Shown here: in pieces, positions 25,139 to 35,589 of the stretch | Layout: each line of letters starts with the position of its first letter | Position numbering within the stretch: the first letter of the stretch is position 1 | Origin: GCA-002697625 sp002697625 | GTDB lineage: Bacteria > Bacteroidota > Bacteroidia > Flavobacteriales > BACL11 | DNA length: 64,000 nucleotides | Assembly (NCBI GenBank): GCA_964004625.1 | Contig: CAXFOB010000033.1 | Span: forward strand, 1 to 64,000 | Direction of reading: 5' to 3' | Made by a program: the position numbers and the translations under genes | The notes under the pieces: model-generated | What the model was told of the DNA's origin: nothing | Seen by the model: only the letters and a program-made list of their open reading frames with translations | Database searches by the model: none

Positions 25139-27415
25139 ATGGCTAGAAAAATCAGTAAAAAAGCAGCGTTAGAATATCATAGTCAAGGAAGAGCGGGAAA
25201 GATTGAAGTCATTCCTACAAAAGCTCATAGTTCTCAAAGAGATCTTTCTTTGGCTTATTCCCCTGGAGTTGCAGAACCATGTATTCAGATTGATAAAAAT
25301 AAAAAGGATGTTTACAAGTATACAGCAAAAGGAAATCTAGTAGCGGTTATATCTAACGGAACAGCTGTTTTAGGTTTAGGAAATATAGGTCCAGAAGCTT
25401 CAAAGCCTGTAATGGAAGGAAAGGGATTGCTTTTTAAGATATTTGCAGATATTGATGTTTTTGATATTGAGGTAGATGCTACTGATGTAGATAAATTTGT
25501 AGACACTGTAAAAGCAATTTCTCCTACTTTTGGGGGAATTAATCTAGAGGATATTAAAGCTCCTGAATGTTTTGAGATTGAGAACAGGTTGAAGCAAGAT
25601 TTAGATATTCCAATCATGCATGACGACCAACATGGCACAGCAATTATCTCTTCAGCAGCTTTGCTTAATGCTTTGGAAATTGCAAAGAAGAAAATTGAAA
25701 AGGTTAAAGTAGTAGTAAATGGAGCTGGAGCATCAGCCATTTCGTGTGCTATGTTATATGTCGCTCTAGGAGTTAAAAAAGAAAATATCATAATGTTAGA
25801 TAGTAAAGGAGTAATTTCTAACAAGAGAGAAGATTTAACTGATGAAAAACAATTTTTCTCAACAAACAGAAGAGTAGAAACTTTGGAAGATACTATGAAA
25901 AATGCAGATGTTTTCTTAGGACTTTCAAAAGGAGGTATTGTAAGTAAGGAGATGATAATGTCAATGGCTATTAGACCTATTGTGTTTGCTTTAGCAAATC
26001 CTGATCCTGAAATTTCGTATAAGGATGCAATGGAATGTAGAGATGATATTATTATGGCGACAGGAAGGTCAGATCATCCAAATCAAGTAAATAATGTATT
26101 AGGTTTCCCTTATATATTTAGAGGAGCTATGGATGTACGAGCTACTGAAATAAATGAGAATATGAAACTTGCTGCTGTAAAAGCTATTGCAAAATTAGCA
26201 AAAGAAACAGTAGTAGATGAAGTAAATCTTGCATATGATGATAATGCAATTTCATTCGGGAAAGATTATATTATTCCCAAACCATTAGATCCAAGATTAA
26301 TTACAGCTGTAGCTCCTGCAGTAGCAAAGTCAGCAGTTAGAACAGGTGTCGCTCAAATAACAATTGAAGATTGGAAGAAGTATGAACAACAGCTAGACAA
26401 AAGATTAGGAAACGATAATAAATTAATACGTCAACTAACTAATCGAGCAAAAAGAAACCCTAAAAGAATTGTATTTGCAGAAGCAGAGAACTACAAAGTA
26501 CTAAAAGCTGTCGAGCAAGCTCTTGATGAGGGAATTATATCAACGCCAGTGTTATTAGGAAGAAGAGAGAAAATCAACTCTTTAATTGAAGAGTTTTCTT
26601 TTGAATTAGATAATATAGAAATAATTGATCCAAAGGAAAATAAACAAATTAAAAAAAGAGAGGAGTTCGGACTTCATCTCTGGAATAAAAGAAAGAGAAA
26701 GGGGTTAACACAGTTTGAGGCTACAAAACTGATGAGAGAACGAAATTATTATGGTTCCATGATGGTAGAGTTAGGAGAAGCAGATGCATTGATTTCTGGT
26801 ATAACCAGGAATTATCCGAATACCATAAAACCAGCAATGGAAGTGATTGGGAGTAGAGATGATGTGGGTAAAGTCTTAGGTATGTACATTATGAATACTA
26901 AAAAAGGGACTTTGTTTTTAGCGGATACTACAATTAATTTTCATCCTACAGAAGATGATGTTGTAGAGATCACGGAAATGGTTGCGAGGGCGATAAAGTC
27001 ATTAAGAATAACCCCAAGAATTGCTTTGTTGAGTTATTCTAATTTTGGATCGAGTAGAACATCAGATTCTAAAAAAATGGAACGTGCAACAGCAAGAATT
27101 AAAGAAAATAATCCTAATTTAATAATAGATGGTGAGATTCAAGCAGATTTTGCTCTAAACAAGGAAAAATTAAATCAACTTTTCAATTTTTCTTCTCTTT
27201 CAGATCAAACTGTAAACACCTTAATTTTCCCAAATTTAGAGTCAGGAAATATTGCATATAAACTTATACAAGAATTAGAAGAGACAGATTCTATTGGTCC
27301 TATTTTGGTGGGGATGAAAAAACCGGTTCATATTTTGCAATTAGGTAGTACAGTTAGAGAAATAGTAAATATGATTACTTTAGCTGCAGTAGATGCTCAA
27401 ATAATAAATAAATGA
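25139..27415 (+). CDS. maeB: NADP-dependent malic enzyme with C-terminal phosphotransacetylase-like domain
   Basis: A 758-residue MaeB-type protein. The N-terminal malic enzyme domain (about 1-420) has SLAYSPGVAEPC, GNLVAVISNGTAVLGLGNIG, the metal-binding region PIMHDDQHGTAIISSAAL and the nucleotide-binding VVVNGAGASAISCA. The C-terminal part (about 430-758) is a phosphotransacetylase-like domain (RNPKRIVFAEAENYKVLKA, ISGITRNYPNTIKPAMEV) that in MaeB mainly serves allosteric control by acetyl-CoA. It converts malate to pyruvate with NADPH production. Its stop overlaps the ruvA start (ATGA), so the two are co-translated. Confidence 0.97.
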   Translation: MARKISKKAALEYHSQGRAGKIEVIPTKAHSSQRDLSLAYSPGVAEPCIQIDKNKKDVYKYTAKGNLVAVISNGTAVLGLGNIGPEASKPVMEGKGLLFKIFADIDVFDIEVDATDVDKFVDTVKAISPTFGGINLEDIKAPECFEIENRLKQDLDIPIMHDDQHGTAIISSAALLNALEIAKKKIEKVKVVVNGAGASAISCAMLYVALGVKKENIIMLDSKGVISNKREDLTDEKQFFSTNRRVETLEDTMKNADVFLGLSKGGIVSKEMIMSMAIRPIVFALANPDPEISYKDAMECRDDIIMATGRSDHPNQVNNVLGFPYIFRGAMDVRATEINENMKLAAVKAIAKLAKETVVDEVNLAYDDNAISFGKDYIIPKPLDPRLITAVAPAVAKSAVRTGVAQITIEDWKKYEQQLDKRLGNDNKLIRQLTNRAKRNPKRIVFAEAENYKVLKAVEQALDEGIISTPVLLGRREKINSLIEEFSFELDNIEIIDPKENKQIKKREEFGLHLWNKRKRKGLTQFEATKLMRERNYYGSMMVELGEADALISGITRNYPNTIKPAMEVIGSRDDVGKVLGMYIMNTKKGTLFLADTTINFHPTEDDVVEITEMVARAIKSLRITPRIALLSYSNFGSSRTSDSKKMERATARIKENNPNLIIDGEIQADFALNKEKLNQLFNFSSLSDQTVNTLIFPNLESGNIAYKLIQELEETDSIGPILVGMKKPVHILQLGSTVREIVNMITLAAVDAQIINK

Positions 27416-27987
27416 TATCACACATAAATGGACGATTAATAGAAAAAACACCAACATATGTAGTTATTGACTGTAATGGTGTTGGGTATAAACTAAATAT
27501 ATCTTTACAAACTTATTCTGCAATTCAAACAGAAAATTGCAAGTTACTTACTCATTTATCAATTAAAGAAGATGCGCATACTCTTTATGGATTTTACACT
27601 TCAGATGAGAGAGAGTTGTTTAGACAATTAATCTCAGTTTCTGGAGTAGGACCTAGTACAGCTCGAATGATATTATCAACTTATTCTTCAGAGGAAATAG
27701 TACAATATATTATTTCTGCAGATGTTGTTGCAATACAAAATGTAAAAGGAATTGGAGGAAAAACATCACAAAGAATAATTATAGATCTTAAAGATAAGGT
27801 TGGTAAAGGAAAAGAAGTTTCAGATTTATTATTTACACAAGACAATACTATTAAAGAAGAAGCGTTATCTGCCTTACTAGCTTTAGGATTTACTAAAAAA
27901 GTTGCTGAGAAAAAGGTGGATCAAGTGATGAAAAATCATAATGGAGATATTACTGTAGAAGATTTAGTAAGAAAGTCTTTAGGGTAA
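27412..27987 (+). CDS. ruvA: Holliday junction DNA-binding protein RuvA
   Basis: A 191-residue protein with the three RuvA domains: an OB fold (about 1-65, MISHINGRLIEKTPTYVVID), a tandem helix-hairpin-helix region (LISVSGVGPSTARMIL and VKGIGGKTSQRIIIDLK) and a C-terminal RuvB-binding domain after a flexible linker (ALSALLALGFTKKVAEKKV). RuvA holds the Holliday junction in the RuvAB complex; RuvB is encoded separately at 15822. It overlaps maeB by 4 bases and precedes sprA by 10 bases. Confidence 0.97.
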   Translation: MISHINGRLIEKTPTYVVIDCNGVGYKLNISLQTYSAIQTENCKLLTHLSIKEDAHTLYGFYTSDERELFRQLISVSGVGPSTARMILSTYSSEEIVQYIISADVVAIQNVKGIGGKTSQRIIIDLKDKVGKGKEVSDLLFTQDNTIKEEALSALLALGFTKKVAEKKVDQVMKNHNGDITVEDLVRKSLG

Positions 27988-27997
27988 AACAAGAAAA

Positions 27998-30900
27998 TTG
28001 AATAAAGGAAATTCGTATATATTTTTATTAACTATAGTTCTGTTACTTTGTACAAGTAAACAAGCAGAATCCTTTATTTTTTTATCAGACAATTCTATTT
28101 CAGACACTACATTAACCTATCCTTTCCCTTCTAATCATTTTGGAGGATTGTATATGAATGTTCCTGAAAACTTTAAGAAGCAAATTGTTTACGATAAAAA
28201 CACCGAAAAATATATTTTATATCAGAGGATAGGAAATACAGATTTAGTCTCTCAAACTGTAATGTCTTTTCAAGAATATCTAGATTATCAATTAGAAGAA
28301 ATGATGCAAAATCACTGGACTCTAAGGAGTGGAGACAGACAGAAATCCACACAACAAAGTTATGGACTACCTAAACTATATGTTCGAGGAGAAGCTTTTG
28401 ATAAAGTGTTTGGTGGTAATACTGTAGATATTCGTCCACAAGGATCTGCAGAATTAATCTTTTCTTTAAGAGTAAATAGATTGGATAATCCTAATTATAC
28501 TGTAAAACAAAGAAAGACTACTTCCTTCGATTTTCAAGAGAAAATACAAATGAATGTAATTGGTAAAATTGGTGAAAAATTAAAACTTACTACTAATTTT
28601 AATACTGAAGCTACATTTAATTTCGAAAACGATATGAAGTTAGAATATACCGGTTTTGAAGATGAAATTATAAAGAAGATTGAAGTTGGAAATGTTAGTT
28701 TACCTTTAAATGGAACCTTAATTACAGGAAGTCAGAGTTTGTTAGGTATAAAAACTCAATTACAATTTGGGAGAACAACTTTTACCGGAGTATTATCTCA
28801 ACAAAGATCAACTACATCAGAAGTAGAAGTTACAGGAGGAGCTCAAACATCAGAATTTGATATATATGCAGATCAATATGAAGCTAACAAACATTTTTTC
28901 TTGTCTCATTATTTTAAAGACAATTACAATACCGCTTTAGCTAATTTACCTTTTATAAACTCTCCAATCAACATTACTAAAGTTGAGGTTTGGATAACTA
29001 ACAAAACAGGAGAAACAGAGAATAGTAGAAATATTATCTCATTCCTAGATTTAGGAGAAACATCTGGGAATTTGCAAAACACATCTTTTACAACTTCTTT
29101 AGGAGGTTCTTTTCCAGATAATGATCAGGCAAATGATATGTATCAACATTTACTCTCTCAGTTTTCAGGTATAAGAGATGTAAATCAGGTAAATAATGAA
29201 TTATCAATTCCATCAAATTTAAGTATTAATTTTATAGGAGGGCAAGATTTTGAAAAATTAGAAAGAGCTAGAAAACTTAAAGAAACAGAGTATACATTAC
29301 ATCCTCAATTAGGATATATTTCATTAAATCAAGCACTAAACAATGATGAGGTTTTGGCGGTTGCTTTTCAATATACTATCGGAAATCAAGTTTATCAGGT
29401 TGGAGAATTAACTTCTACAGGACCTAATGCTCCAGATGCACTGATTGTAAAATTGTTGAAAGGGACGACTTTTTCGCCGTCATTAATGAACTGGGAATTG
29501 ATGATGAAAAATATTTATGCGTTAGGAGCTTATCAGATGAGTTCTAATGAATTTGTGTTAGATGTTATTTATGAAAACACTGAGGAATCTGGAGGTTTAA
29601 CAAATTATATTCCAGAAGGGACTGTAAATGGGATTCCGATTATTAAACTTCTTAATTTGGATAATTTGAATCAACAACAAGCTACGGTTTCGGATGGTAC
29701 GTTTGATTTTATTGAAGGACTAACTGCTCGATCTTCAAATGGTAGAATTATTTTCCCAGTTTTAAAACCTTTTGGGGAAGATTTAAGATTAAATTTTGAT
29801 GATAATCAGATTGCGGACAAGTATGTTTATGATTATCTTTATGATTCTACCCTAACAGTAGCACAAAAATACCCAGAACTGAATAAATTTAGATTAATAG
29901 GTTCTTATAAATCTTCTTCCGGAGCAGAAATCTCACTAAATGCTATGAATGTTCCCGAAGGTTCAGTAACAGTTACAGCAGGGTCTCAAAAATTAGTTGA
30001 AAATCAGCACTATACAGTAGACTATATGCTCGGAAGAGTTACAATAATTGATGAAGGAATTTTAAATTCTGGGATTCCAATTAAGATTTCATTAGAGAAT
30101 AATGCAATGTTTGGAATTCAGGATAAAACGTTAATAGGTTTTCATACAGATTATGAGATAAATAAAGATTTTATTATTGGAGGTACTTTATTAAAATTAT
30201 CAGAATCTCCTTATGTAAATAAAATTAATGCAGGAGACGAGCCAATCTCCAATACTATTCTAGGGCTAGACGGAACCTACCAAACAGAGTCTTTGTTTAT
30301 AACAAGGATGGTAGACAAATTACCATTCCTAGAAACAAAGTCAAAGTCAAGAATTATAGCAACTGCAGAAATTGCAAAACTTATCCCAGGTCACCATAGA
30401 AGGATTGATAATGGAGAAGGAGGAACATCTTATATTGATGATTTCGAGGCAAGTCGAAGTTCTATAGATATTAAAAATGTAAGGTCTTGGAATTTAGCTT
30501 CGATTCCACAAGGGCAAAATGATATTTTTGAGAATGCAAGTTTAAATAACGATTTAACTTTAGGGTTCAGAAGAGCAAAATTATCGTGGTACACAATTGA
30601 CCCTTCAGTATTTTTTAGATCTACATCAAATACGCCTCCAGGAGTAAATAATAATATTATAGCTCCAAATAACTCTCAAGTTCCACAACAATCTTATCAT
30701 TATACAAGAGAAATTCTAGAAAAAGAGGTTTTTCCTAATAAAGACCCTCAATATGGATCCCAGATTACAAATATGTCCATATTAGATTTGGCATATTATC
30801 CAGAAGAGAGAGGCCCATATAATTATACAGTAAATGGATTATATTCTGATGGAACTCTTATGAATCCTCATAAAAATTGGGCAGGAATAATGAGAAAAAT

Positions 30901-33900
30901 TGAAACAAATGATTTTGAGGCAGCTAATATTGAATTTGTTGAATTCTGGATGATGGATCCATTTAACTCAGAAGATGGAGATATTACTCATTCAGGAGGA
31001 GATTTATATATTCAATTAGGGAATGTTTCAGAAGATGTTTTAAAAGATGGTTATAAAAGTTTTGAAAATGGATTACCAATAAATTCTACCATTGTAGATG
31101 TGGATACCACCGTTTGGGGTAGAGTTCCTACTTCTTACTCTATTGTTGATGCTTTTGATAATGATCCTTTAGCAAGGGAATATCAAGATGTCGGTTTAGA
31201 TGGTTTACGAGATGTAGATGAGAGGTTGTTTTTTGAGGAGAATTATATTCAAGCGATTGCAGACAACCCGGCTTTAGGAACTTCTTCTGTTGCATATGAA
31301 AATGCTGTTAACGACCCATCAGGTGATAACTTCCATTATTATATGGGTACTGACTTTGACAATGTTGAAATGAACTTATTAGATAGATATAAAAATTATA
31401 ATAGTCCTGATGGTAACTCAGCTACTACCGAACAATCAATAGAATCGTATTCTACTTCAGCTACCTCCATCCCAAATTCAGAAGATATTAATAGAGATAA
31501 TACATTAGGAGAATCGGAAAGTTATTTTCAATATAAAGTTAGACTTTCTCCCCAAAGTATGAATATTAGTAATCCATATATTTCGGATGTCTTGGAAACT
31601 ACAGTTACAACTAAGAATGGCGAAGATAGAGCTATAAAGTGGTATCAATTTAGAGTCCCGGTATATAACCCAGAAAAGGTAATTGGTAGTATTCAAGATT
31701 TCAAATCTATTCGATTTATGAGAATGGTGTTATCTGATTTTTCGAAACCAATTATTTGTCGTTTTGCTACGTTAGAGTTAGTAAGAGGAGAGTGGAGAAG
31801 ATATGATTTAGATTTAACTCAAGGTGGAGAATATATACCTAATGATATTGATGATGAAACTTTATTTGATGTATCTTCAGTAAATGTTGAAGAGAATTCT
31901 CAACGATTTCCAATTAATTATGTTTTACCTCCTGGTATTGAGCAAAATATTGATAATACAACTACCTTTTCTAGAAAAGATAATGAGCAGTCTTTAGTCT
32001 TAAAAGTATGTAATCTTGAAGATGGAGATTCTCGAGCGGCTTATAAAACTTCTGATTTAGATGTTAGAGCGTATAAAAGGTTAAAGATGTTTGTACATGC
32101 AGAGGGAGAAGAAGATGATTTACAAGATGGTGATCTTTCTTGTTTTATTAGGTTGGGTACTGATTTTGTGTCAAATTATTATGAGTATGAAATACCTTTA
32201 AAAGTTACGAATCATGGTGCAAACGGCAGATTAGAGGTGTGGCCTGTAGAAAATAATATTGATATTCAATTTGAACAGTTTCAGTCTGCTAAGCAAGAAA
32301 GAAACTTCTCCACTACAGATGTAAGCTCTCCATATGTAGTTTATTTGTCGGATGGTAAAAAGATAACAGTAGTTGGTAACCCTAATTTAAGTAGGGTCAA
32401 AACAATTATGTTAGGTGTTAGGAATCCAAAAAAGACATCTCTAGATTCGGATGATGATGGATTTTCAAAATGCGGTCAGATTTGGGTAAATGAATTAAGA
32501 CTCACAGATTTTGATGAATATGGTGGTTGGGCTGCAAATGCAAGGTTTACAACAAAGTTAGCGGATTTTGGAACAGTTACAATGTCTGGGAGTATGAGTA
32601 CAATAGGATTTGGTTCTATTGAGAAAAAGGTAAATGAGAGACAAAAATCAAATGATTATCAATACGATCTATCCTCTAATTTAGATTTAGGAAAATTTTT
32701 TCCTGAGAAATATGGGGTTAAAATTCCTATGCATATCAGTTCTTCCGAACAAATAAGGAATCCTCAATATAACCCTTTAGACCCTGATATATTATTTAAT
32801 ACTACCTTAGAAACAATGGGTAGTAAATCTGCAAAAGATTCGTTAAAGCACATTGCTCAAGATTATGTAAGTAGACATAGTATTAATTTTACAAATGTCA
32901 GAAAACTTGCTACTCAGAATAAGGCAACCTCAGAGAAAACAAGATCTCCTAAAATATATGACTTAGAAAACTTTACTCTTTCGTATTCAAAGGTAGAGGA
33001 TTACATAAGAAATATAAACACAGAAGAGAATAGAACAAAAATATTTAGAGGAGCTCTTACTTATAATTTTAATACTCGTCCTAAAAATATCAAACCATTT
33101 TCAAAACTTAAAATAGGAAAAAGTCCGTATGCAAGATTAATCAAGGACATTAATTTCTACACAATGCCAAAGTCTTTCTCTTTCCGGTCAGATTTAGATA
33201 GAATGTATAATGTTACGCTTTTGAGGAATGTAAACAATTCATATATGTTGATTGAACCAACTTATAATAAGTACTTTAATTGGAATAAATCTTACGAATT
33301 AAAATATGACATTACTAGAACATTAAAAGTGGATTTTTCAGCAAGAAACCAGGCAAGTATTGATGAGCCCGCAGGAAGGATGGATAGAGATTATGCTTAC
33401 TTTAAGCAGAATAGAGATACAGTTTGGAACAATTTTTGGAAAGGAGGCCGTCCTACTATGTATCATCATGATGTTTCGGTAAACTATCAATTACCATTAA
33501 ATAAGATTCCTCTTACAAACTTCTTAAGTTTAAATACTAGATATAGTGCAAACTTTGATTGGACAGCTGCTCCTTTAGCACTTTCAGATTTAGGAAATAA
33601 TATTCAAAACTCTAATAATGTACAATATAATGGTCAGATAAATTTAAGTACTCTTTACAATAAGGTTCCATATTTTAAGAAGATTTTAGCAAGTAATAAG
33701 AAAAAACAAAGAAATAGAGGAAGAGTGTCCAGAACAAATAACGAGAACAAGACAGAAGAGGTAGCAAAGAAACAAGAACGGTTTGTAATATTTAAGCATG
33801 CGGCTAAGTTTGTTTTAGGTGTAAAAAACATCTCAGTGAATCTTACAAAGAATCAAGGAACATTTATTCCAGGTTTCTTACCAGAAGCGAATTTCTTCGG

Positions 33901-35161
33901 ACAACATTGGGGAAAATTGGCTCCAGGAATACCTTTTACTTTGGGTAGCCAAAGAGAATTAATTTCAATAGCGGGAGACAGAGGTTGGTTAACTCAAAAC
34001 GAGAATATAAATACATTATATAAGAGAAATGCATCAACCAATATGGTAATTAGAAGTACAGTAGAACCATTTAATAAATTTAGGATAGAATTAACAGCAA
34101 ATAAAAATAACTCTTTAAGTGAACAAGAATATTATCGTTGGTCTCCTGATGATAATATATTTGCGAGTTTTTCTGAAATGCAACAGGGTCAGTTTTCTAT
34201 TTCATTTATTTCATGGGGTACAGCATTCAATTCAGATAATGATAATTCGGAGTCTGCAACATTCCAAAAATTCAGAAATTACAGAAACGAAATTGCTAAA
34301 AGGATTGCATCTCAAAATCCAAACTATTCTGGGATAATTGATTCAACTGGATTTCCTCAAGGATATGGAGCGGCATCTCAGGATGTAATTATACCTGCAT
34401 TTTTAGCTGCTTACTCAGGTGGAGATGCTTTGGGATCTTCTTTAAGTACCATGCCTTCTATTCCTTTGCCAAATTGGAGAGTGAATTATGATGGTTTAAT
34501 GCAGGTGAAATTCATAAAAAAGAAATTCCAAACTTTTAGTTTAGGACATGCTTACAGAAGCACTTATTCAGTTGGTTCATTCATAAATAGTTTAGATTAT
34601 GATGATAATGGTTCTGGATGGTCATCAACAATAAATCCAAATACAGGAAATTATTTTTCTCAATTTGAAATAGGACAAGTTACAATTAATGAACAGTTTT
34701 CTCCGTTAATAAAAATAGATATGACTTGGAAAAACAGTTTAATTACTAAATTAGAGGTAAAAAAGAATAGAACACTTAATTTGTCATTATCTAACAATCA
34801 GCTTACCGAAATAAAAGGAAGTGAATATGTGATTGGTACTGGGTATAGAATAAAAGATTTAGAATTTAGATTTAGATCAGGTGGAAGATCAAAGAAAATT
34901 TCATCTGATTTAGATTTAAAATTAGATTTAAATATAAGAAATAATGAAACGGTAATTAGAAAAATTGTAGAAAATGATGAACAAACAACTATGGGACAAC
35001 AAACAATAAGTATTAAGTTTTCGGCAGATTATGTGGTAAATTCCAGATTAAATTTGAAAATGTTCTATGATAAAATAATAACTAATCCGTTTATCACAAC
35101 CACTTATCCAGGAGCTATTACTAATGCAGGATTTAGTTTACGATTTACTTTAGCTGGATAA
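27998..35161 (+). CDS. sprA: Cell-surface protein SprA, T9SS outer-membrane translocon
   Basis: A 2387-residue protein, the right size for SprA, the giant beta-barrel that forms the type IX secretion pore in the outer membrane. A signal peptide (about 1-25) precedes a beta-rich sequence with blocks such as GLPKLYVRGEAFDKVFGGN, DIRPQGSAELIFSLRVNR, GEGGTSYIDDFEASRSSIDI and IWVNELRLTDFDEYGGWA. It would export the sorting-domain proteins found in this window. The start is a TTG, the only choice that keeps the signal peptide; no in-frame ATG lies upstream. It follows ruvA and precedes gcvH, an order seen in many Flavobacteriia. Confidence 0.97.
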   Translation: MNKGNSYIFLLTIVLLLCTSKQAESFIFLSDNSISDTTLTYPFPSNHFGGLYMNVPENFKKQIVYDKNTEKYILYQRIGNTDLVSQTVMSFQEYLDYQLEEMMQNHWTLRSGDRQKSTQQSYGLPKLYVRGEAFDKVFGGNTVDIRPQGSAELIFSLRVNRLDNPNYTVKQRKTTSFDFQEKIQMNVIGKIGEKLKLTTNFNTEATFNFENDMKLEYTGFEDEIIKKIEVGNVSLPLNGTLITGSQSLLGIKTQLQFGRTTFTGVLSQQRSTTSEVEVTGGAQTSEFDIYADQYEANKHFFLSHYFKDNYNTALANLPFINSPINITKVEVWITNKTGETENSRNIISFLDLGETSGNLQNTSFTTSLGGSFPDNDQANDMYQHLLSQFSGIRDVNQVNNELSIPSNLSINFIGGQDFEKLERARKLKETEYTLHPQLGYISLNQALNNDEVLAVAFQYTIGNQVYQVGELTSTGPNAPDALIVKLLKGTTFSPSLMNWELMMKNIYALGAYQMSSNEFVLDVIYENTEESGGLTNYIPEGTVNGIPIIKLLNLDNLNQQQATVSDGTFDFIEGLTARSSNGRIIFPVLKPFGEDLRLNFDDNQIADKYVYDYLYDSTLTVAQKYPELNKFRLIGSYKSSSGAEISLNAMNVPEGSVTVTAGSQKLVENQHYTVDYMLGRVTIIDEGILNSGIPIKISLENNAMFGIQDKTLIGFHTDYEINKDFIIGGTLLKLSESPYVNKINAGDEPISNTILGLDGTYQTESLFITRMVDKLPFLETKSKSRIIATAEIAKLIPGHHRRIDNGEGGTSYIDDFEASRSSIDIKNVRSWNLASIPQGQNDIFENASLNNDLTLGFRRAKLSWYTIDPSVFFRSTSNTPPGVNNNIIAPNNSQVPQQSYHYTREILEKEVFPNKDPQYGSQITNMSILDLAYYPEERGPYNYTVNGLYSDGTLMNPHKNWAGIMRKIETNDFEAANIEFVEFWMMDPFNSEDGDITHSGGDLYIQLGNVSEDVLKDGYKSFENGLPINSTIVDVDTTVWGRVPTSYSIVDAFDNDPLAREYQDVGLDGLRDVDERLFFEENYIQAIADNPALGTSSVAYENAVNDPSGDNFHYYMGTDFDNVEMNLLDRYKNYNSPDGNSATTEQSIESYSTSATSIPNSEDINRDNTLGESESYFQYKVRLSPQSMNISNPYISDVLETTVTTKNGEDRAIKWYQFRVPVYNPEKVIGSIQDFKSIRFMRMVLSDFSKPIICRFATLELVRGEWRRYDLDLTQGGEYIPNDIDDETLFDVSSVNVEENSQRFPINYVLPPGIEQNIDNTTTFSRKDNEQSLVLKVCNLEDGDSRAAYKTSDLDVRAYKRLKMFVHAEGEEDDLQDGDLSCFIRLGTDFVSNYYEYEIPLKVTNHGANGRLEVWPVENNIDIQFEQFQSAKQERNFSTTDVSSPYVVYLSDGKKITVVGNPNLSRVKTIMLGVRNPKKTSLDSDDDGFSKCGQIWVNELRLTDFDEYGGWAANARFTTKLADFGTVTMSGSMSTIGFGSIEKKVNERQKSNDYQYDLSSNLDLGKFFPEKYGVKIPMHISSSEQIRNPQYNPLDPDILFNTTLETMGSKSAKDSLKHIAQDYVSRHSINFTNVRKLATQNKATSEKTRSPKIYDLENFTLSYSKVEDYIRNINTEENRTKIFRGALTYNFNTRPKNIKPFSKLKIGKSPYARLIKDINFYTMPKSFSFRSDLDRMYNVTLLRNVNNSYMLIEPTYNKYFNWNKSYELKYDITRTLKVDFSARNQASIDEPAGRMDRDYAYFKQNRDTVWNNFWKGGRPTMYHHDVSVNYQLPLNKIPLTNFLSLNTRYSANFDWTAAPLALSDLGNNIQNSNNVQYNGQINLSTLYNKVPYFKKILASNKKKQRNRGRVSRTNNENKTEEVAKKQERFVIFKHAAKFVLGVKNISVNLTKNQGTFIPGFLPEANFFGQHWGKLAPGIPFTLGSQRELISIAGDRGWLTQNENINTLYKRNASTNMVIRSTVEPFNKFRIELTANKNNSLSEQEYYRWSPDDNIFASFSEMQQGQFSISFISWGTAFNSDNDNSESATFQKFRNYRNEIAKRIASQNPNYSGIIDSTGFPQGYGAASQDVIIPAFLAAYSGGDALGSSLSTMPSIPLPNWRVNYDGLMQVKFIKKKFQTFSLGHAYRSTYSVGSFINSLDYDDNGSGWSSTINPNTGNYFSQFEIGQVTINEQFSPLIKIDMTWKNSLITKLEVKKNRTLNLSLSNNQLTEIKGSEYVIGTGYRIKDLEFRFRSGGRSKKISSDLDLKLDLNIRNNETVIRKIVENDEQTTMGQQTISIKFSADYVVNSRLNLKMFYDKIITNPFITTTYPGAITNAGFSLRFTLAG

Positions 35162-35162
35162 T

Positions 35163-35192
35163 TTTGATAACTGATGTAAAAGTGTATTTTTG
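35163..35192 (+). promoter_or_regulatory. Candidate promoter for gcvH-tonB
   Basis: A -33-like TTTG (35163-35166) and a -7 TATTTTTG (35185-35192) are separated by 18 bases, the best two-part match to the Bacteroidota promoter consensus in this window. The gcvH ATG follows 15 bases later. Confidence 0.6.
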
Positions 35193-35207
35193 TAAAAAAA
35201 TTAGAAA

Positions 35208-35585
35208 ATGAATATTCCAGAAAATTTAAAATATACAAAAGATCATGAATGGGTAAAGATTGAAGGTGATATTGCAACTATTGGTATAACTTCATTTGCT
35301 CAATCAGAATTAGGAGACATTGTATTTGTTGAAGTAGATACTGAAGGAGAATTACTCGAGGTAGAGGAAGTTTTTGGCACGATAGAGGCGGTAAAAACAG
35401 TTTCAGATTTATTTATGCCAATTAATGGAGAAGTAACAGAGTTTAATGAAGAATTGGAGGATACTCCTGAATTAATAAATTCTTCTCCATATGATGATGG
35501 TTGGATTATTAAATCAACTATTTCTGATTATTCTGATTTAGATGTTTTACTTTCATCAGAAGAATATAAAAATTTAATATCATAA
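35208..35585 (+). CDS. gcvH: Glycine cleavage system H protein
   Basis: A 125-residue protein of standard length with the H-protein signature: YTKDHEWVKIEGD near the start, GDIVFVEVD, and the lipoylation site GTIEAVKTVSDL (Lys63). It carries the lipoyl-bound aminomethyl group between the P, T and L proteins of glycine cleavage. The other gcv genes are not here. Flavobacterial genomes often place gcvH directly after sprA, as here. The TonB gene follows after 4 bases. Confidence 0.97.
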   Translation: MNIPENLKYTKDHEWVKIEGDIATIGITSFAQSELGDIVFVEVDTEGELLEVEEVFGTIEAVKTVSDLFMPINGEVTEFNEELEDTPELINSSPYDDGWIIKSTISDYSDLDVLLSSEEYKNLIS

Positions 35586-35589
35586 TATT

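Noticed and set aside
25312..25824. Antisense 170-residue open frame inside maeB
   Set aside because: It lies entirely within the well-conserved malic enzyme domain on the other strand, has no recognisable motif and is best explained by codon bias.
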